Shown here: piece after piece, positions 55,501 through 64,000 of the stretch
Layout: every line of letters begins with the position of its first letter
How positions within the stretch are numbered: position 1 is the stretch's first letter
Assembly: GCA_958009055.1 (NCBI GenBank)
Contig: OY253654.1
Coordinates: 496,001 to 560,000 of the forward strand
DNA: 64,000 nt
DNA from: Choricystis sp. odSpoLacu1
Lineage: Eukaryota; Chlorophyta; Trebouxiophyceae
Direction: 5' to 3'
Position numbers and translations under genes: made by a program
The notes under the pieces: generated by a model
Seen by the model: only the letters and a program-made list of their open reading frames with translations
Database searches by the model: none
What the model was told of the DNA's origin: nothing

Positions 55501-56437
55501 GTTGAGGTGGCGCCGTCTCGGCTGCAGCGCCGGGGGCCGCGTTTTCGGTGTCTTTTGCTTTTGCGGCCGCGGCCAGCGCGCACGCCAACTCACTCCCCCC
55601 CAGCCCCGCCAAGGCAGCATCCACCGCGTCCAGGATGAGGGGGGCGTCCACCTTGATGGGTTGGGTGCCCGCGTGGGCGGCCAGGGCGGAGAGGAGTTCT
55701 AGGGCGCCTGCGTCCGAGAGTGCACCCACCACCCGCGCCCGCAGCGCGGCGGCACGCGCGGCGGCGCCGCCGCCCCCGCCACCGCGCCCGATGGCGGCCG
55801 CCAGGGCGGCGGGGGCGGCCAGCAGGTTGCGCAGCAGGGTGAGGGCGAGCTGGAGAGCGAGGGCGTCGGCGTCTGTGAGGCGGGGGTGGCGGGCGATCGG
55901 GGCGGCCGCGAAGGCGACGACAGGCGCTAACGCTCCCGGCGCCACGAACGCGTCCGCCGACGCTGCGGCAGCCTCTGCTTGGGGCAGAGGAGCCGCCGAA
56001 TCGTCAGCCGGGGGCAGAGTCAGGAAGGCGCCAACCTTGAGCGCAGCGGTCGTGATGTCGGCGTCTCCGTGTGCCGCCCGCAGCAGCGGCACCAGGTCGC
56101 TCTTGACGATGCCCGCCCGCACCAGCAGGGCGGCTGCCGGGCGGGCCGGGTCGTCAGCGTCGGCGCGCAGGGTGCGTTGGAGGTCGCGGAGGCAGTCTGG
56201 AGGGTGGGTGGGTCGGATGGTTTGAAAAAACAACATTGCGCGATGCCGGCTGCTCTCCGCACCTCCTCTGCCTCCCCTGTCTCTCTCTCACACACACACG
56301 CACTCACCCAAGCAATCCTCATCCTGCACATACGCCGCCCGCCCGCTGCCGCCGTCCGTCCAGCGGCCGAGGCCGGACGCGACTGAGACGAGGAGGTCCA
56401 CGTCAAAGGGGGGGGGCGCCCCCACGGCGGCGTCCAT
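52523..56437 (-). CDS. TIMELESS: TIMELESS/Tof1-type replication-fork protection protein
   Basis: Fork protection complex subunit (Timeless-Tipin) for replication checkpoint and cohesion. Exon 1 (56437-56308): MDAAVGAPPPFDVDLLVSVA ... DEDCLG. Exon 2 (56196-52523), phase 1: DCLRDLQRTLRADADDPARP, AGIVKSDLVPLLRAAHGDAD, LTLPPADDSAAPLPQAEAAA, LALQLALTLLRNLLAAP. 1,267 residues, as for other Timeless proteins. The middle is Ala/Pro-rich and disordered (about 53900-54500). The C-terminal domain has SLGVSAGVVRRQLRVRGLGH, LTEGEEATLASAFHDHAG, ARTAKELRARGLRRGRMT and a basic tail. The 3.8-kb frame is uninterrupted, a useful contrast with nearby broken genes. Confidence 0.9.
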
Positions 56438-56635
56438 CGTGTGGGGTGGTTTGTGTGTGTGTGTGTGGTGTGTGGGACGCGAGGGGTGCGCTCCCAATTA
56501 CGGAGAGGGGCGCGGGACGCCGCGCCAGGGAGAGATGGGGGCGACACGAAAAAAAAAACGGCGCATGCGATTGTGTTCGCATCATTTTTCCCTTTTTTTT
56601 TTTCTCCCACCCCCAACCTCCCAACCCACCACGCG

Positions 56636-57670
56636 ATGGACACCCTGCGCACAGCCAAAGAGGCTTTGGATGACGGCCTCATCTCCGACGCCGACTTCGC
56701 CGCCATCAAGGACGCCTTCGTCGAGGGCCAGCGCCGCAAAGCGCTCGCCGCGGGCGGCGGCGAGTCGGGCGACTATGGCGGCAGCTTCGCGCCCCCGTCT
56801 CGAGGCGCCAGCGGCGACGGCAACGGGTGGGCGGCGCCGGCGCCGGCGGCGGCGCCGGCGGCCGCTGCCGCGCCGCCCCCCGCGCCCGCGCCGCGCGCAT
56901 TCCGCGGTCTGCTCGGCAAGAAGGCGGCCCCTCCGCCGCCCCCGCCGCCGCCGCCGCCCCAGGCCGCGGCTGCTGCGCCGACTGCGGCTGCGGCGCCGCC
57001 TCCCGCGCCGCCGCCGCCGTCGGCGCCGGCGGGGGCACTGCCGCCGGGGGTGTCTATTCCGACCAACGTGCCCGCGGTGGGCGGGGCGAGGCCCAAGGCG
57101 GCTGGTGGGGTGAGTGCTGTGTGTGCGTTTAGAGGAGGGTGGAGGGTGGTTTTTCGGATCGGGGCGGGTGTTCAGAGAGAGGTCAAAACCCACGACTTTT
57201 CCCCCTCCCCCCGCCCACCCACCACCACGCACACTCAGACCTCCATGTCCGGCATCGCCGTCTCCCCCGACGCCGTCAACCTGTACTACCTGATGAAGGC
57301 CAAGTCCGCCTACCGGTGGGCCCTGTGGCGCGTGGACGAGCGGGGGACGGCGGTCATCGTGGCGGCGGCGGGCGACAAGGCCGCCACGTACGCCGACCTG
57401 CTGGCCCTCCTCCCCCCCGACGACTGCAGGTACGCGGTTTACGACTACGAACACACCAACTCTGAGGGGCGCGTGTTTAACAAACTCGTTTTTCTGAATT
57501 GGGCTCCCGACGCGGCCCGCGTCAAGGCCAAGATGATGTATGCCTCCACCAAAGACTTTTTCAGGGGGCACCTGGACGGTGTGGCGGTGGAGCTGCAAGC
57601 GTCTGAGATCGGGGAGCTGGCAGAGGGGGAGGTGGCGGACGCGGTGCAGGCGACGATCACGCGCAAGTGA
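56636..57670 (+). CDS. ADF/cofilin-domain actin-binding protein with Pro-rich N-terminal region
   Basis: Exons 56636-57109 and 57239-57670 (phase 0) give 302 residues. The N-terminus MDTLRTAKEALDDGLISDAD is a SHOCT-like short helical hairpin. It is followed by Ala/Pro-rich linkers and a poly-Pro run ([16 protein letters not shown]). Exon 2 is a complete ADF-H domain: SGIAVSPDAVNLYYLMKAKS, YAVYDYEHTNSEGRVFNKLV, FLNWAPDAARVKAKMMYAST and KDFFRGHLDGVAVELQASE. The actin-binding helix (KAKMMYASTKDFFRG) is intact. Free ADFs are ~140 residues; here the domain is C-terminal in a longer protein. The intron is a multiple of three and open, so retention would insert 43 residues. The Pro run could bind profilin. 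Confidence 0.85.
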   Translation: MDTLRTAKEALDDGLISDADFAAIKDAFVEGQRRKALAAGGGESGDYGGSFAPPSRGASGDGNGWAAPAPAAAPAAAAAPPPAPAPRAFRGLLGKKAAPPPPPPPPPPQAAAAAPTAAAAPPPAPPPPSAPAGALPPGVSIPTNVPAVGGARPKAAGGVSAVCAFRGGWRVVFRIGAGVQREVKTHDFSPSPRPPTTTHTQTSMSGIAVSPDAVNLYYLMKAKSAYRWALWRVDERGTAVIVAAAGDKAATYADLLALLPPDDCRYAVYDYEHTNSEGRVFNKLVFLNWAPDAARVKAKMMYASTKDFFRGHLDGVAVELQASEIGELAEGEVADAVQATITRK

Positions 57671-57854
57671 TGAAAAAAAAGGTGTGTGTGTGTGTGTGTG
57701 GAAAGGTGTGTGTGTTGGCTTGAGCGGCGCACACGCCATCCCGCTAGAGAGAGAGGGCCATTTTTTTACTGTAGAGAGGGAGAGAGAAACGAGAAACGAG
57801 AGAGGAAAAAAGAAGAGGCGCCAATCACTCTGCGCGTCATATTCTTTTGCCGCC

Positions 57855-59034
57855 ATGCAGCCTCCCCCACCCCCCACCACCCGGCTCAAGCGCCAGCGGT
57901 CGGGGTCGGCCGACTCGGACGAGCCGCGCGGCCTGGTGCGGCGGCGACGCGTGGACGCGGGCGCGTTGAATGGTGAGGCGCATTTGGATGGGTGTGCCTC
58001 TGTCTCCCGCCGCCCCCTGGGCGCCTCGGCCGCGCTGAGTGCAGCTTGTGTTGAGCCACACAACGCGTGGCTTGTGCGTCGTGTGGGTCGGGTCAGCCCC
58101 CAACGGGGCGAGCAAACCCTCTCACCCACCCTTTCCCCCGCCACACTCAGACCCCACCGTCGCCGCCGTCGCGTACTCCCTGCACACCCTGAAGAATCCG
58201 TTGCGCCTGCCTTTTGCCAAACCGGCGCCAGGGGCGGCCAAGCGGGCGGCTGCACGTGCCCGCGCCGCGCGCCGCGCGGCTTGGCTCGCCACCGTCGGCG
58301 CCCTCCCTGGCGGCCTGCCCGCCAGGGATGCCAGCACCCCCCCCCGCACCACGGGCGGAGGGTTCAGCCTGTTTGACGGGTGCGCCGAGGTGAGTGCGGC
58401 GCCGCCGACGCCGCCGCGCCCGCCCGCGCGGCCGCCGGCGGCGGTGGGTGAGCCCCTGGCGGTCGCGGGGGCGGGCGCCGGGTCGGCGCCTGGCGACCCA
58501 ACGACGACGACGTCGGTCTCTGCTGAACCCGGGGGCGGCGGCGGCGCTCTGTTCACTTTCGGCGCGGCGCCAAAGAGCGACGCCCACGCGACGCCCGCGC
58601 CCGACGCGCCGCCGGGCGGTCTGTTCACGTGTGGGGCGGGCAGCGATGCCAATCCGCCCCCGTCCAAGCCGGCGGCCGACCAGCTGGCGGCGGGCGGACT
58701 GTTCACGTTTGGCGGGGGGGGCGCGCCCGCGAGCGCGCCACCGCCAGCCTCCGCCCCGCCGCCGCCCCCCGGCGGCCTCTTCACGTTTGGCGCCAAACCC
58801 GCTGCAGGCGCCAAGCCGCCCCTGTTTGGTGGTGGCGGCGGCGGCGCGCCGGCGCCGCCCACCACGTTTGGCGGCGGTAGGCCGCCCACGTCTGCTGTGC
58901 CAAACCCCTTTGCCCCGGGGGCACTCCCGCCCGCCGCCCCCGCCGCCGACGGGGGCGCCTTCACCATGGGCGCCGCTGCAGCGCCGCCCGCGGGGCGGCG
59001 CGTGCTGCGCGCTCGGCGGCCGGGGCGGCGGTAG
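57855..59034 (+). CDS. FG-repeat nucleoporin (NUP1/Nup50-like)
   Basis: Exons 57855-57972 and 58151-59034 (phase 1) give 333 residues. N-terminus MQPPPPPTTRLKRQRSGSAD is basic (RLKRQRS, VRRRRV), suggesting an NLS. Then PTVAAVAYSLHTLKNPLRLP and an Arg/Ala helix. The C-terminal half has spaced FG-type motifs: ALFTFGAAP, GGLFTCGAG, GGLFTFGGG, GGLFTFGAK, PLFGGG, TTFGGG, FTMGAA, separated by Pro/Ala. It ends RRVLRARRPGRR, like the basic tails of plant NUP1/NUP136 and Nup50-type proteins. Most likely a nuclear-basket or soluble nucleoporin. Specific family uncertain. Confidence 0.7.
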
Positions 59035-59147
59035 GCAGAAGAGGGGGAGGGAGAGGGACACCCGTTTTTTGTGTGGGGTGGGGGGGGGGATGTTTTCAAT
59101 CACGGCCGCGCACAATCCAGAAACCATGAGAACGCACGCCTCCTCAC

Positions 59148-60522
59148 TCAAGACTGTGCCTCCTCCCCTGCCACCACCGCGGCCGCCGTCTCGGCCGACA
59201 CCGCGTGCACGCCCCCCCCCCACCGCGCCGCCGCTGCCGCCGCCGTCGTGGTGGTAGGTCAGCGCCGCACCCCCACCCTCTCCCCCCTGCCCACCCAGCG
59301 CCAGCGACGCCGTGGCAGCAGCCAGCCCCCACTCCAGTTCCTCGTCGTCGGGCGGGGGGAGGGGGGGGGGGCGTGCAGGGGGGGCCGCGCGCGTCGAGGT
59401 GCGTGCTCCAGTCCACCCCCTCAAACCACGGGTGCTGTTTGATGTCGTCGCCACACACACTGCCCAGCCGGACTCCCGGGTCCAGCGTCAGGCACGCCCC
59501 CACAAAGGCGCGGGCGGCGGGGAAGGCGGGGGTGTGCGGCGGCCACGCGTACGCGCCCGCCGCCACAGACCGCAGGGTCGCGTACTCCGTCCCCCCCCGG
59601 AAGGGGGGGGCCCCCGTCAGCATGTGAAAGGTGACGCACCCCAACGCCCACACGTCGGCGGCGAAGGGGTGGGGGGGGGGGGGGGGGGGGGGCGGGGTGG
59701 CGGTGGCGCCGCCGCCGTCGTCGCCGCCGTCGCTGTCGCGCTCCCCGCCGCCACCACCCCCTCCCCCTCCCAACGCTTCGGGCGCGATGTAGTCGGCCGT
59801 GCCCGGCATGGGGGCCGGCCACCGGCTGGCCAGAGGGTGGGGTGGCCGCCCTCCGGCGGCGGCGGGCGCGGTGGCTGGCCCCGCGCGCGCGGCCGCGTCG
59901 GCGGCCGCGTCTGCAAACGCTGCGCTCCCAAAGTCCACCAACACGGCGTGCCCCCGGCCATCCAGCACCAGGTTCTCGGGCTTGACGTCGCGGTGCACGA
60001 TGCCCGCGGCGCGCAGGCGGGAGAGGGTGAGCACAATGTCGGCCGCGTAACTGCGGGCGACGTGGTCGGGGAGCCCGGCGCCCCCCGCCTCTGTGGCCGC
60101 CTCGATCTGGGCCAGCAGCTCGCCCCCCGGCACCAGCTCCAGCCCAAAGACGAGGTCGCCTGGTGTTTGGTACGTGAACAACAGGTGGGCGACGCCTGGT
60201 GTGGCCCGCAGAGCGTCGAGCGTGGCGCGCTCCGCTCGCAGCGCGCCGACCGCGCCGCTGCGCAGCGCGTGCCGCTTGTCCACGATTTTCAAAGCCACCG
60301 CCGGACCATTGCCAGACGCGGGCACGGCTTCCACGACGTCGGCGTAGGCGCCGCCGCCGAGGCGGCGGACGGGGCGCCAGTCGGAGGGGGTGTGGGCGGC
60401 GCTGGGGAGGGGGGGTGGGGGGGAGCGGTGTGAGCAACGGGCGCGTGAGCCTGGTGTGGGCACACACACGCACCACGGCGCTGCTGCCACCCGCACCTGG
60501 GCGCCGGCGGCAGGGGGCGCAT
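59148..60522 (-). CDS. PDK1: 3-phosphoinositide-dependent kinase PDK1-like (two frame breaks near the end)
   Basis: AGC kinase that phosphorylates the activation loop of other AGC kinases. Exon 1 (60522-60497) MRPLPPAP joins at CCCAG to exon 2 (from 60401): SAAHTPSDWRPVRRLGGG. Motifs: Gly loop LGGGAYADVV, VALKIVDK lysine, LVPGGELLAQI, catalytic GIVHRDVKPENLVL, DFGS (altered from DFGT-type), GTADYIAPEAL, DVWALGCVTFHMLTGAPPFR with GGTEYATLRS, RLGSVCGDDIKQHPWFEGVD. After this the frame breaks at a G11 run (59361-59371) and again at C10 (59212-59221). Following homologous composition gives DDEELEWGLAAATASLAL ... VHAVSAETAAAVVAGEEAQS and TGA at 59148-59150. No PH domain is visible. A ~55-residue Ala/Gly/Pro insertion sits in the activation segment. 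Confidence 0.82.
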
Positions 60523-61374
60523 GTCGGCCGTTGCAGATGGGGGCACCGCCCCGGGGCGACCTTTAACTCGTCGGGTCTGGCGCCTGTTTTTTTTGCTCTC
60601 GAGCGAGAGGAAAATAAAGAGCTCGAGCTTCTCTTCACAACTCGACCCGCTTCCCTTTCAGGTACGTGCCTCGCACCACTCCCGCCCCCCTCGGCGCCTC
60701 GCTGCCCCCAGCTCGCTTGTGCGGCTGCGGAAGGGGTGGCGTGGGGCGCACCAGAGCGGGCGTTCCGGTTTGGAGGTCGCATTACTGCTCTTGCCTCTGC
60801 CGCCCCGGCCCCGCCCCGCCGCTTCCAACGCCGGCCCTCGACGCCCCCCCTGCACGCTGGTCGGCAAGCTCGCAAACCGAAAGGGGCAGCGTTGTGGCGC
60901 GCCAGGGGCGGCGGGCGGCGGTGTCCTGAGCAAAAGTGGCTCACCCTCTTTGGCTGCCAACGGGGTGAGGCACGCCCGACCCGTCCCCACCCTCCGCCTC
61001 GCCACGCTTCCCGTGGCTGGCGCGCTTGGTGGCGCATCGCAGGCCACCGTGCCGGCGTCGCCTGGGCGCGGTGGGCTGCAGCGAGGCGTGCACAGGCCGC
61101 CCCACGACGACGAACTGCCTCTTGCGAAATCTGTCTGCTCCCCCCTCCCCTCTGGCGGCCTCCCGCCGCCAGTGGCGGCGTAGGGGAAGCGGGGACTGCT
61201 GTGTTCATTGAGCACGCGCATGCACCCCAATTGGAACTCAGGCAAAGGCGTGCGACAGGCGAGAGAGGCACCACTTTATTTTCGCGTCCGACCCTCGACC
61301 CTCCCTCTCCTCACCCTCCCCTCACAGGCACCCCACCCGTCGCCTCCACTCCCCGCCTTCCTACCAAACCAACC
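60523..61374. promoter_or_regulatory. 852-bp divergent region, PDK1 / LHCA
   Basis: Longest gene-free stretch near a highly expressed gene, so probably contains the LHCA promoter and leader. Has a palindrome AAGCTCGAGCTC-like site near 60618-60630. A 220-codon open frame on the plus strand is not convincing by composition. Confidence 0.5.
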
Positions 61375-62317
61375 ATGCAGTCCCTCCGCGCCCCGGTCCG
61401 GGCCCCGCTGTCGCGCCCGGCGTCCTCCCGCCGCGTGCCGCGCGCGACCGCGCGCCGAGGGCAGCGCCGCGCCCCCCCCGCCGCCGCCCGCGCCCGTCAA
61501 GAAGGACCGCTCCAACGACACCCTGCTGTTCGCGTCCGAGCAGTCGCTGACGTACCTGGACGGCAGGTACGGCAGTGTGGGATGTGGGGTGGGCAAGGAA
61601 GAGAGGCAGCGCAAAAAACATCACACAGGCCCAGCGATATCCAACCCCCGACCCACCCTCTCTTCCCTTTTTCTCAGCCTGCCCGCCGACTACGGCTTCG
61701 ACCCGCTCGGCCTCTCCGACCCGGAGGGCGCGGGCGGCTTCATCAACCCCAAGTGGCTGGCCTACAGTGAGGTCATCCACGGGCGGTGGGCGATGCTCGG
61801 GGCTGCGGGCATTCTCGCGCCCGAGGTCCTCGCCTCGGCGGGCGCCATCCCCCAGGCCCCGTCCGACGTCCTCTGGTTCAAGTCGGGCGTCATCCCCCCC
61901 GCCGGCACCTACGCCCAAGGCTACTGGCTGGACCCCTTCTCCCTGTTCTGGATCGAAGTCGTCATGATGCAGTTTGCTGAGCTCAAGCGGTGGCAAGACT
62001 ACCGCCACCCGGGCTCGCAGGGCAAACAATACTTCCTGGGCCTGGAGTCCGCCTTCAACGGGTCCGGCGACCCCGCCTACCCGGGCGGCCCCTGGTTCAA
62101 CATGTGCAACCTGGGCAAGACGGAGGCTGAAATGAAGACGCTCAAGACGAAAGAACTCAAAAACGGGCGCCTGGCGATGCTCGCCGTGTTTGGCTTTGGC
62201 GCGCAGGCCATTCTGACGGGCGAGGGCCCCTGGCAAAACCTGAAGGACCACCTGGCCAACCCGTCGGGCGCCAACCTGGTGTCCAACCTGGGCAAGGTGG
62301 GCGGCGTGACGCTGTGA
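61375..62317 (+). CDS. LHCA: Photosystem I light-harvesting protein, LHCA3-type (frame break in transit peptide)
   Basis: Chlorophyll a/b antenna of PSI. Exons 61375-61566 and 61678-62317. Transit peptide starts [20 protein letters not shown]. The frame changes at a C8 run (61472-61479), then [20 protein letters not shown] and [20 protein letters not shown], the LHC N-terminal motif. Helix 1: [20 protein letters not shown]; helix 2 region [40 protein letters not shown] with [10 protein letters not shown] is characteristic of LHCA3; helix 3: [19 protein letters not shown]. Paired Glu/Arg chlorophyll ligands are intact. About 270 residues. Very conserved after the break, so the break is probably an assembly indel. 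Confidence 0.92.
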
Positions 62318-62637
62318 GAGAAGGTGTGTGGACACACATTTTTGTGGCGTGTCGGCCGCGAAACGCACCCGCGCTCTGTTTTTTGTGGCGCACCCCTTTC
62401 CTTTTTCTTTTTTTTTTCCAGGGGTTCCCATTCCGGCCGCGGCCCCATGAAGGCGGCGTGTGTGGGGTGGGCGGCCTCCAGCGCGCGAGATACACCAAAC
62501 AAGCCAGGCGCTGGTGTTGCCCCCCCCTCGACCCCCTTCCCCGCTTTTTTTGGGAAACTGCTGTGCCTTGTGTGACGCCCTGTTTGGCTGAGGTGTTAGA
62601 GACCAATCAAAAAAACTACACAAAACATTTTCTCTCT

Positions 62638-63069
62638 CTAGATGTCAAACGCGCGCCCGTCGTCGCCACCAGTGCGCCCCAGCCGCGCGGGCGGCGCCGC
62701 GTGCGCCACAAACGCGGCCACGTCGGCCGCGTCGACACCCGCGGCTGCCGCTGCAGCCTTAACCACCGCGCCCGCGTCGGCACCGGCGGCAGTGGTCGCG
62801 GTCAGCAGGGACGCGAGCGCCCGCGCGTCGAGGCCGGTCTGCGCCGCACGGGGGGGCAGCGTCGGCGGCGGGTCGCGCGACGGCGCCGGCTCGATGACAC
62901 GCGCCCTGATCGTGCCAGCCAGCATGGACCCCAGTACAGCGCCCGCGGCGGCTTGAGCCGCGGCGTCCGCGTCGGCGGCATCAACGGTCGCGCGCCAGTC
63001 GGCGGGGGGTGGGGCGCGTGGCGCGCGGCGCGCTGCAGCGGCTGCCGCTTTTGAGGCGGATGAGCCCAT
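62638..63069 (-). CDS. Ala-rich protein with N-myristoylation signal, unknown function
   Basis: 143-residue single-exon frame starting MGSSASKAAAAAARRAPRAP, an excellent N-myristoylation motif (Gly2, Ser6, Lys7). Then WRATVDAADADAAAQAAAGA, TIRARVIEPAPSRDPPP and three Ala-rich helices (RALASLLTATTAAGADAGAV, AAGVDAADVAAFVAHAA), ending GRTGGDDGRAFDI. If myristoylated it would be membrane-peripheral. Divergent from the dihydroorotase gene (206 bp apart). No family recognised. Confidence 0.5.
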   Translation of the reverse strand: MGSSASKAAAAAARRAPRAPPPADWRATVDAADADAAAQAAAGAVLGSMLAGTIRARVIEPAPSRDPPPTLPPRAAQTGLDARALASLLTATTAAGADAGAVVKAAAAAAGVDAADVAAFVAHAAPPARLGRTGGDDGRAFDI

Positions 63070-63241
63070 GGGAGTTTGACAGGGCGCGAAGGGCAGCACG
63101 CCAGCCTGGGCAGGCGCGCGCAAGCCCCCGGATAAGTGCGAGACAATTGTGGACGGAAAAAAAAAGAAAAGTTTTCGCGGCCTTCTGGCCACAACCGCGC
63201 ACACTCTCCAGCGCACAAAGCACACGCGCACACTAGGCCCA

Positions 63242-63273
63242 GTGGTGAAGTCAACCATCGTTGACTTTACCAC
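63242..63273. promoter_or_regulatory. 14-bp inverted repeat next to the dihydroorotase start codon
   Basis: GTGGTGAAGTCAAC (63242-63255) and GTTGACTTTACCAC (63260-63273) pair with one G-T/G-A-type mismatch around a 4-base loop, ending two bases before the ATG at 63276. In mRNA this would be a stem-loop abutting the start codon; as DNA, a palindromic factor site. Confidence 0.75.
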
Positions 63274-63275
63274 CA

Positions 63276-64000
63276 ATGCGCGCCCCCCGCCCCCTGCCGC
63301 CCTCCAGATCGCTGCGCGTTTCTGCGGGCCCCGCGCCGCCGCCTCCAATGCAGACCGCCGCTCCCGCCGCGCCCTCCTCCAGCGGCACCCGCATCACGCT
63401 GGCCCGCCCAGACGATTGGCACCTGCATGTGCGGGACGGCCCAGGCCTGGCGGCCGTCGTGCCTGCATCGGCGGCCGTGTTTGGACGGGTCGTCGTCATG
63501 CCCAACCTGGTGCCGCCCGTGGTGACGGTGGAGGATGTGAGTGTGTGATATAGGGAGAGAGAGAGAGAGAGAAGGGAGTGTGGCAAAGGTGTGATCGCCC
63601 GCGCCGACCCCCCCTAACCACCACCTTCCTTCCCACCAGGCCCGCGCCTACCGCGACCGCATCCTGGCCGCGGTGCCGCCCACCTCCGCGTCCACGTTCG
63701 AACCCCGCATGGCGCTCTACCTGACGCAGGCGACCACCCCCGCCGACGTGCGCGCCGCGGCGGCGGCGGGGTTTGTCCACGGCTACAAACTCTACCCTGC
63801 CGGCGCCACCACAAACTCCCAGGCCGGCGTCACCGACATCCCCGCCCTGGCCCCCACCCTGGCCGCCATGGCGGAGGCGGGGCTGCCGTTGATGGTGCAC
63901 GGCGAAGTCACGGCGAGCGACGTCGACCCCTTTGACCGAGAAGCCGAGTTCGTGGCCCGCGTCCTGGCCCACCTGGTGGACGCCCATTCTCACCTCAAAG
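63276..64000 (+). CDS. PYR4: Dihydroorotase, plant/bacterial PyrC type, 5' part
   Basis: Third step of pyrimidine synthesis, carbamoyl-aspartate to dihydroorotate; plastid in plants. Exon 1 (63276-63536) begins [20 protein letters not shown] (probable transit peptide), then [20 protein letters not shown], with the first zinc-binding HxH, and [16 protein letters not shown]. Exon 2 (from 63640, phase 0) has [38 protein letters not shown] with the lysine that is carbamylated, and [20 protein letters not shown] with another metal His. The gene runs off the right edge at DAHSHLK. Identity firm. Confidence 0.95.

Noticed and set aside
58147..59460. 437-codon minus-strand frame running from the PDK1 end into the FG nucleoporin gene
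   Set aside because: It is the PDK1 tail continued in a frame that misses the likely stop at 59148; the rest is antisense to a good gene.
60521..61183. 220-codon plus-strand frame between PDK1 and LHCA
   Set aside because: No domain, no good start context, overlaps the PDK1 leader; composition like non-coding DNA.

Overview
This is a gene-dense, GC-rich nuclear segment (39 supported protein genes in 64 kb, about one per 1.6 kb) from a photosynthetic green-lineage eukaryote, most likely a chlorophyte alga. The evidence is an LHCI-type chlorophyll a/b protein, plastid-targeted HEMA, enoyl-ACP reductase, a GroES-like co-chaperonin and YidD, a plant-type tandem-domain GTP cyclohydrolase I, plant-specific DUF760 and DUF789 proteins, and a clock-type pseudo-response regulator with a CCT domain. 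Genes have few short GT-AG introns (about 50-530 bp, plus two likely GC-AG introns), compact intergenic spacers, and proteins biased to Ala, Pro, Gly and Arg. No rRNA, tRNA, CRISPR, prophage or transposon gene was recognised.

Layout. 1-8 kb: partial nucleotide-sugar dehydratase, a HEAT-repeat protein, a TIM-barrel isomerase/epimerase, a small complex I-like subunit, Snu114 and a divergent Mago. 8-15 kb: HEMA, a UBX protein, a Pmp3-like membrane protein, enoyl-ACP reductase. 15-26 kb: telomerase reverse transcriptase, DRG1, SF3A2, pseudo-response regulator. 26-35 kb: GroES-like, Golgi glycosyltransferase-like, RINT1/Tip20, a 400-bp (TG)n array and a secreted Cys-rich EF-hand protein. 35-48 kb: SUV3, YidD, SREK1IP1-like, DUF789, MRT4, DUF760, a membrane protein and GTP cyclohydrolase I. 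48-64 kb: eL28, a signal-peptide Ala-rich protein, a coiled-coil protein, Sen15-like, TIMELESS, an ADF-domain protein, an FG nucleoporin, PDK1, LHCA, an N-myristoyl-type protein and partial dihydroorotase.

The genes are mostly unrelated core functions (splicing, organelle biogenesis, chlorophyll, folate and pyrimidine synthesis, replication/telomere maintenance); there is no operon logic, although several divergent pairs share very short promoters.

A striking feature is that eight conserved genes show apparent reading-frame breaks. Most lie in or beside C/G homopolymers or (GC)n runs, while long genes such as TIMELESS are intact. These are most simply assembly indels, so the gene models were built by following homology across the breaks. 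The best novel-looking signals are three perfect or near-perfect inverted repeats in 5' regions or gaps, a 116-bp tandem duplication, and several lineage-specific domain extensions and orphan proteins. I did not find a clear new multi-gene system.
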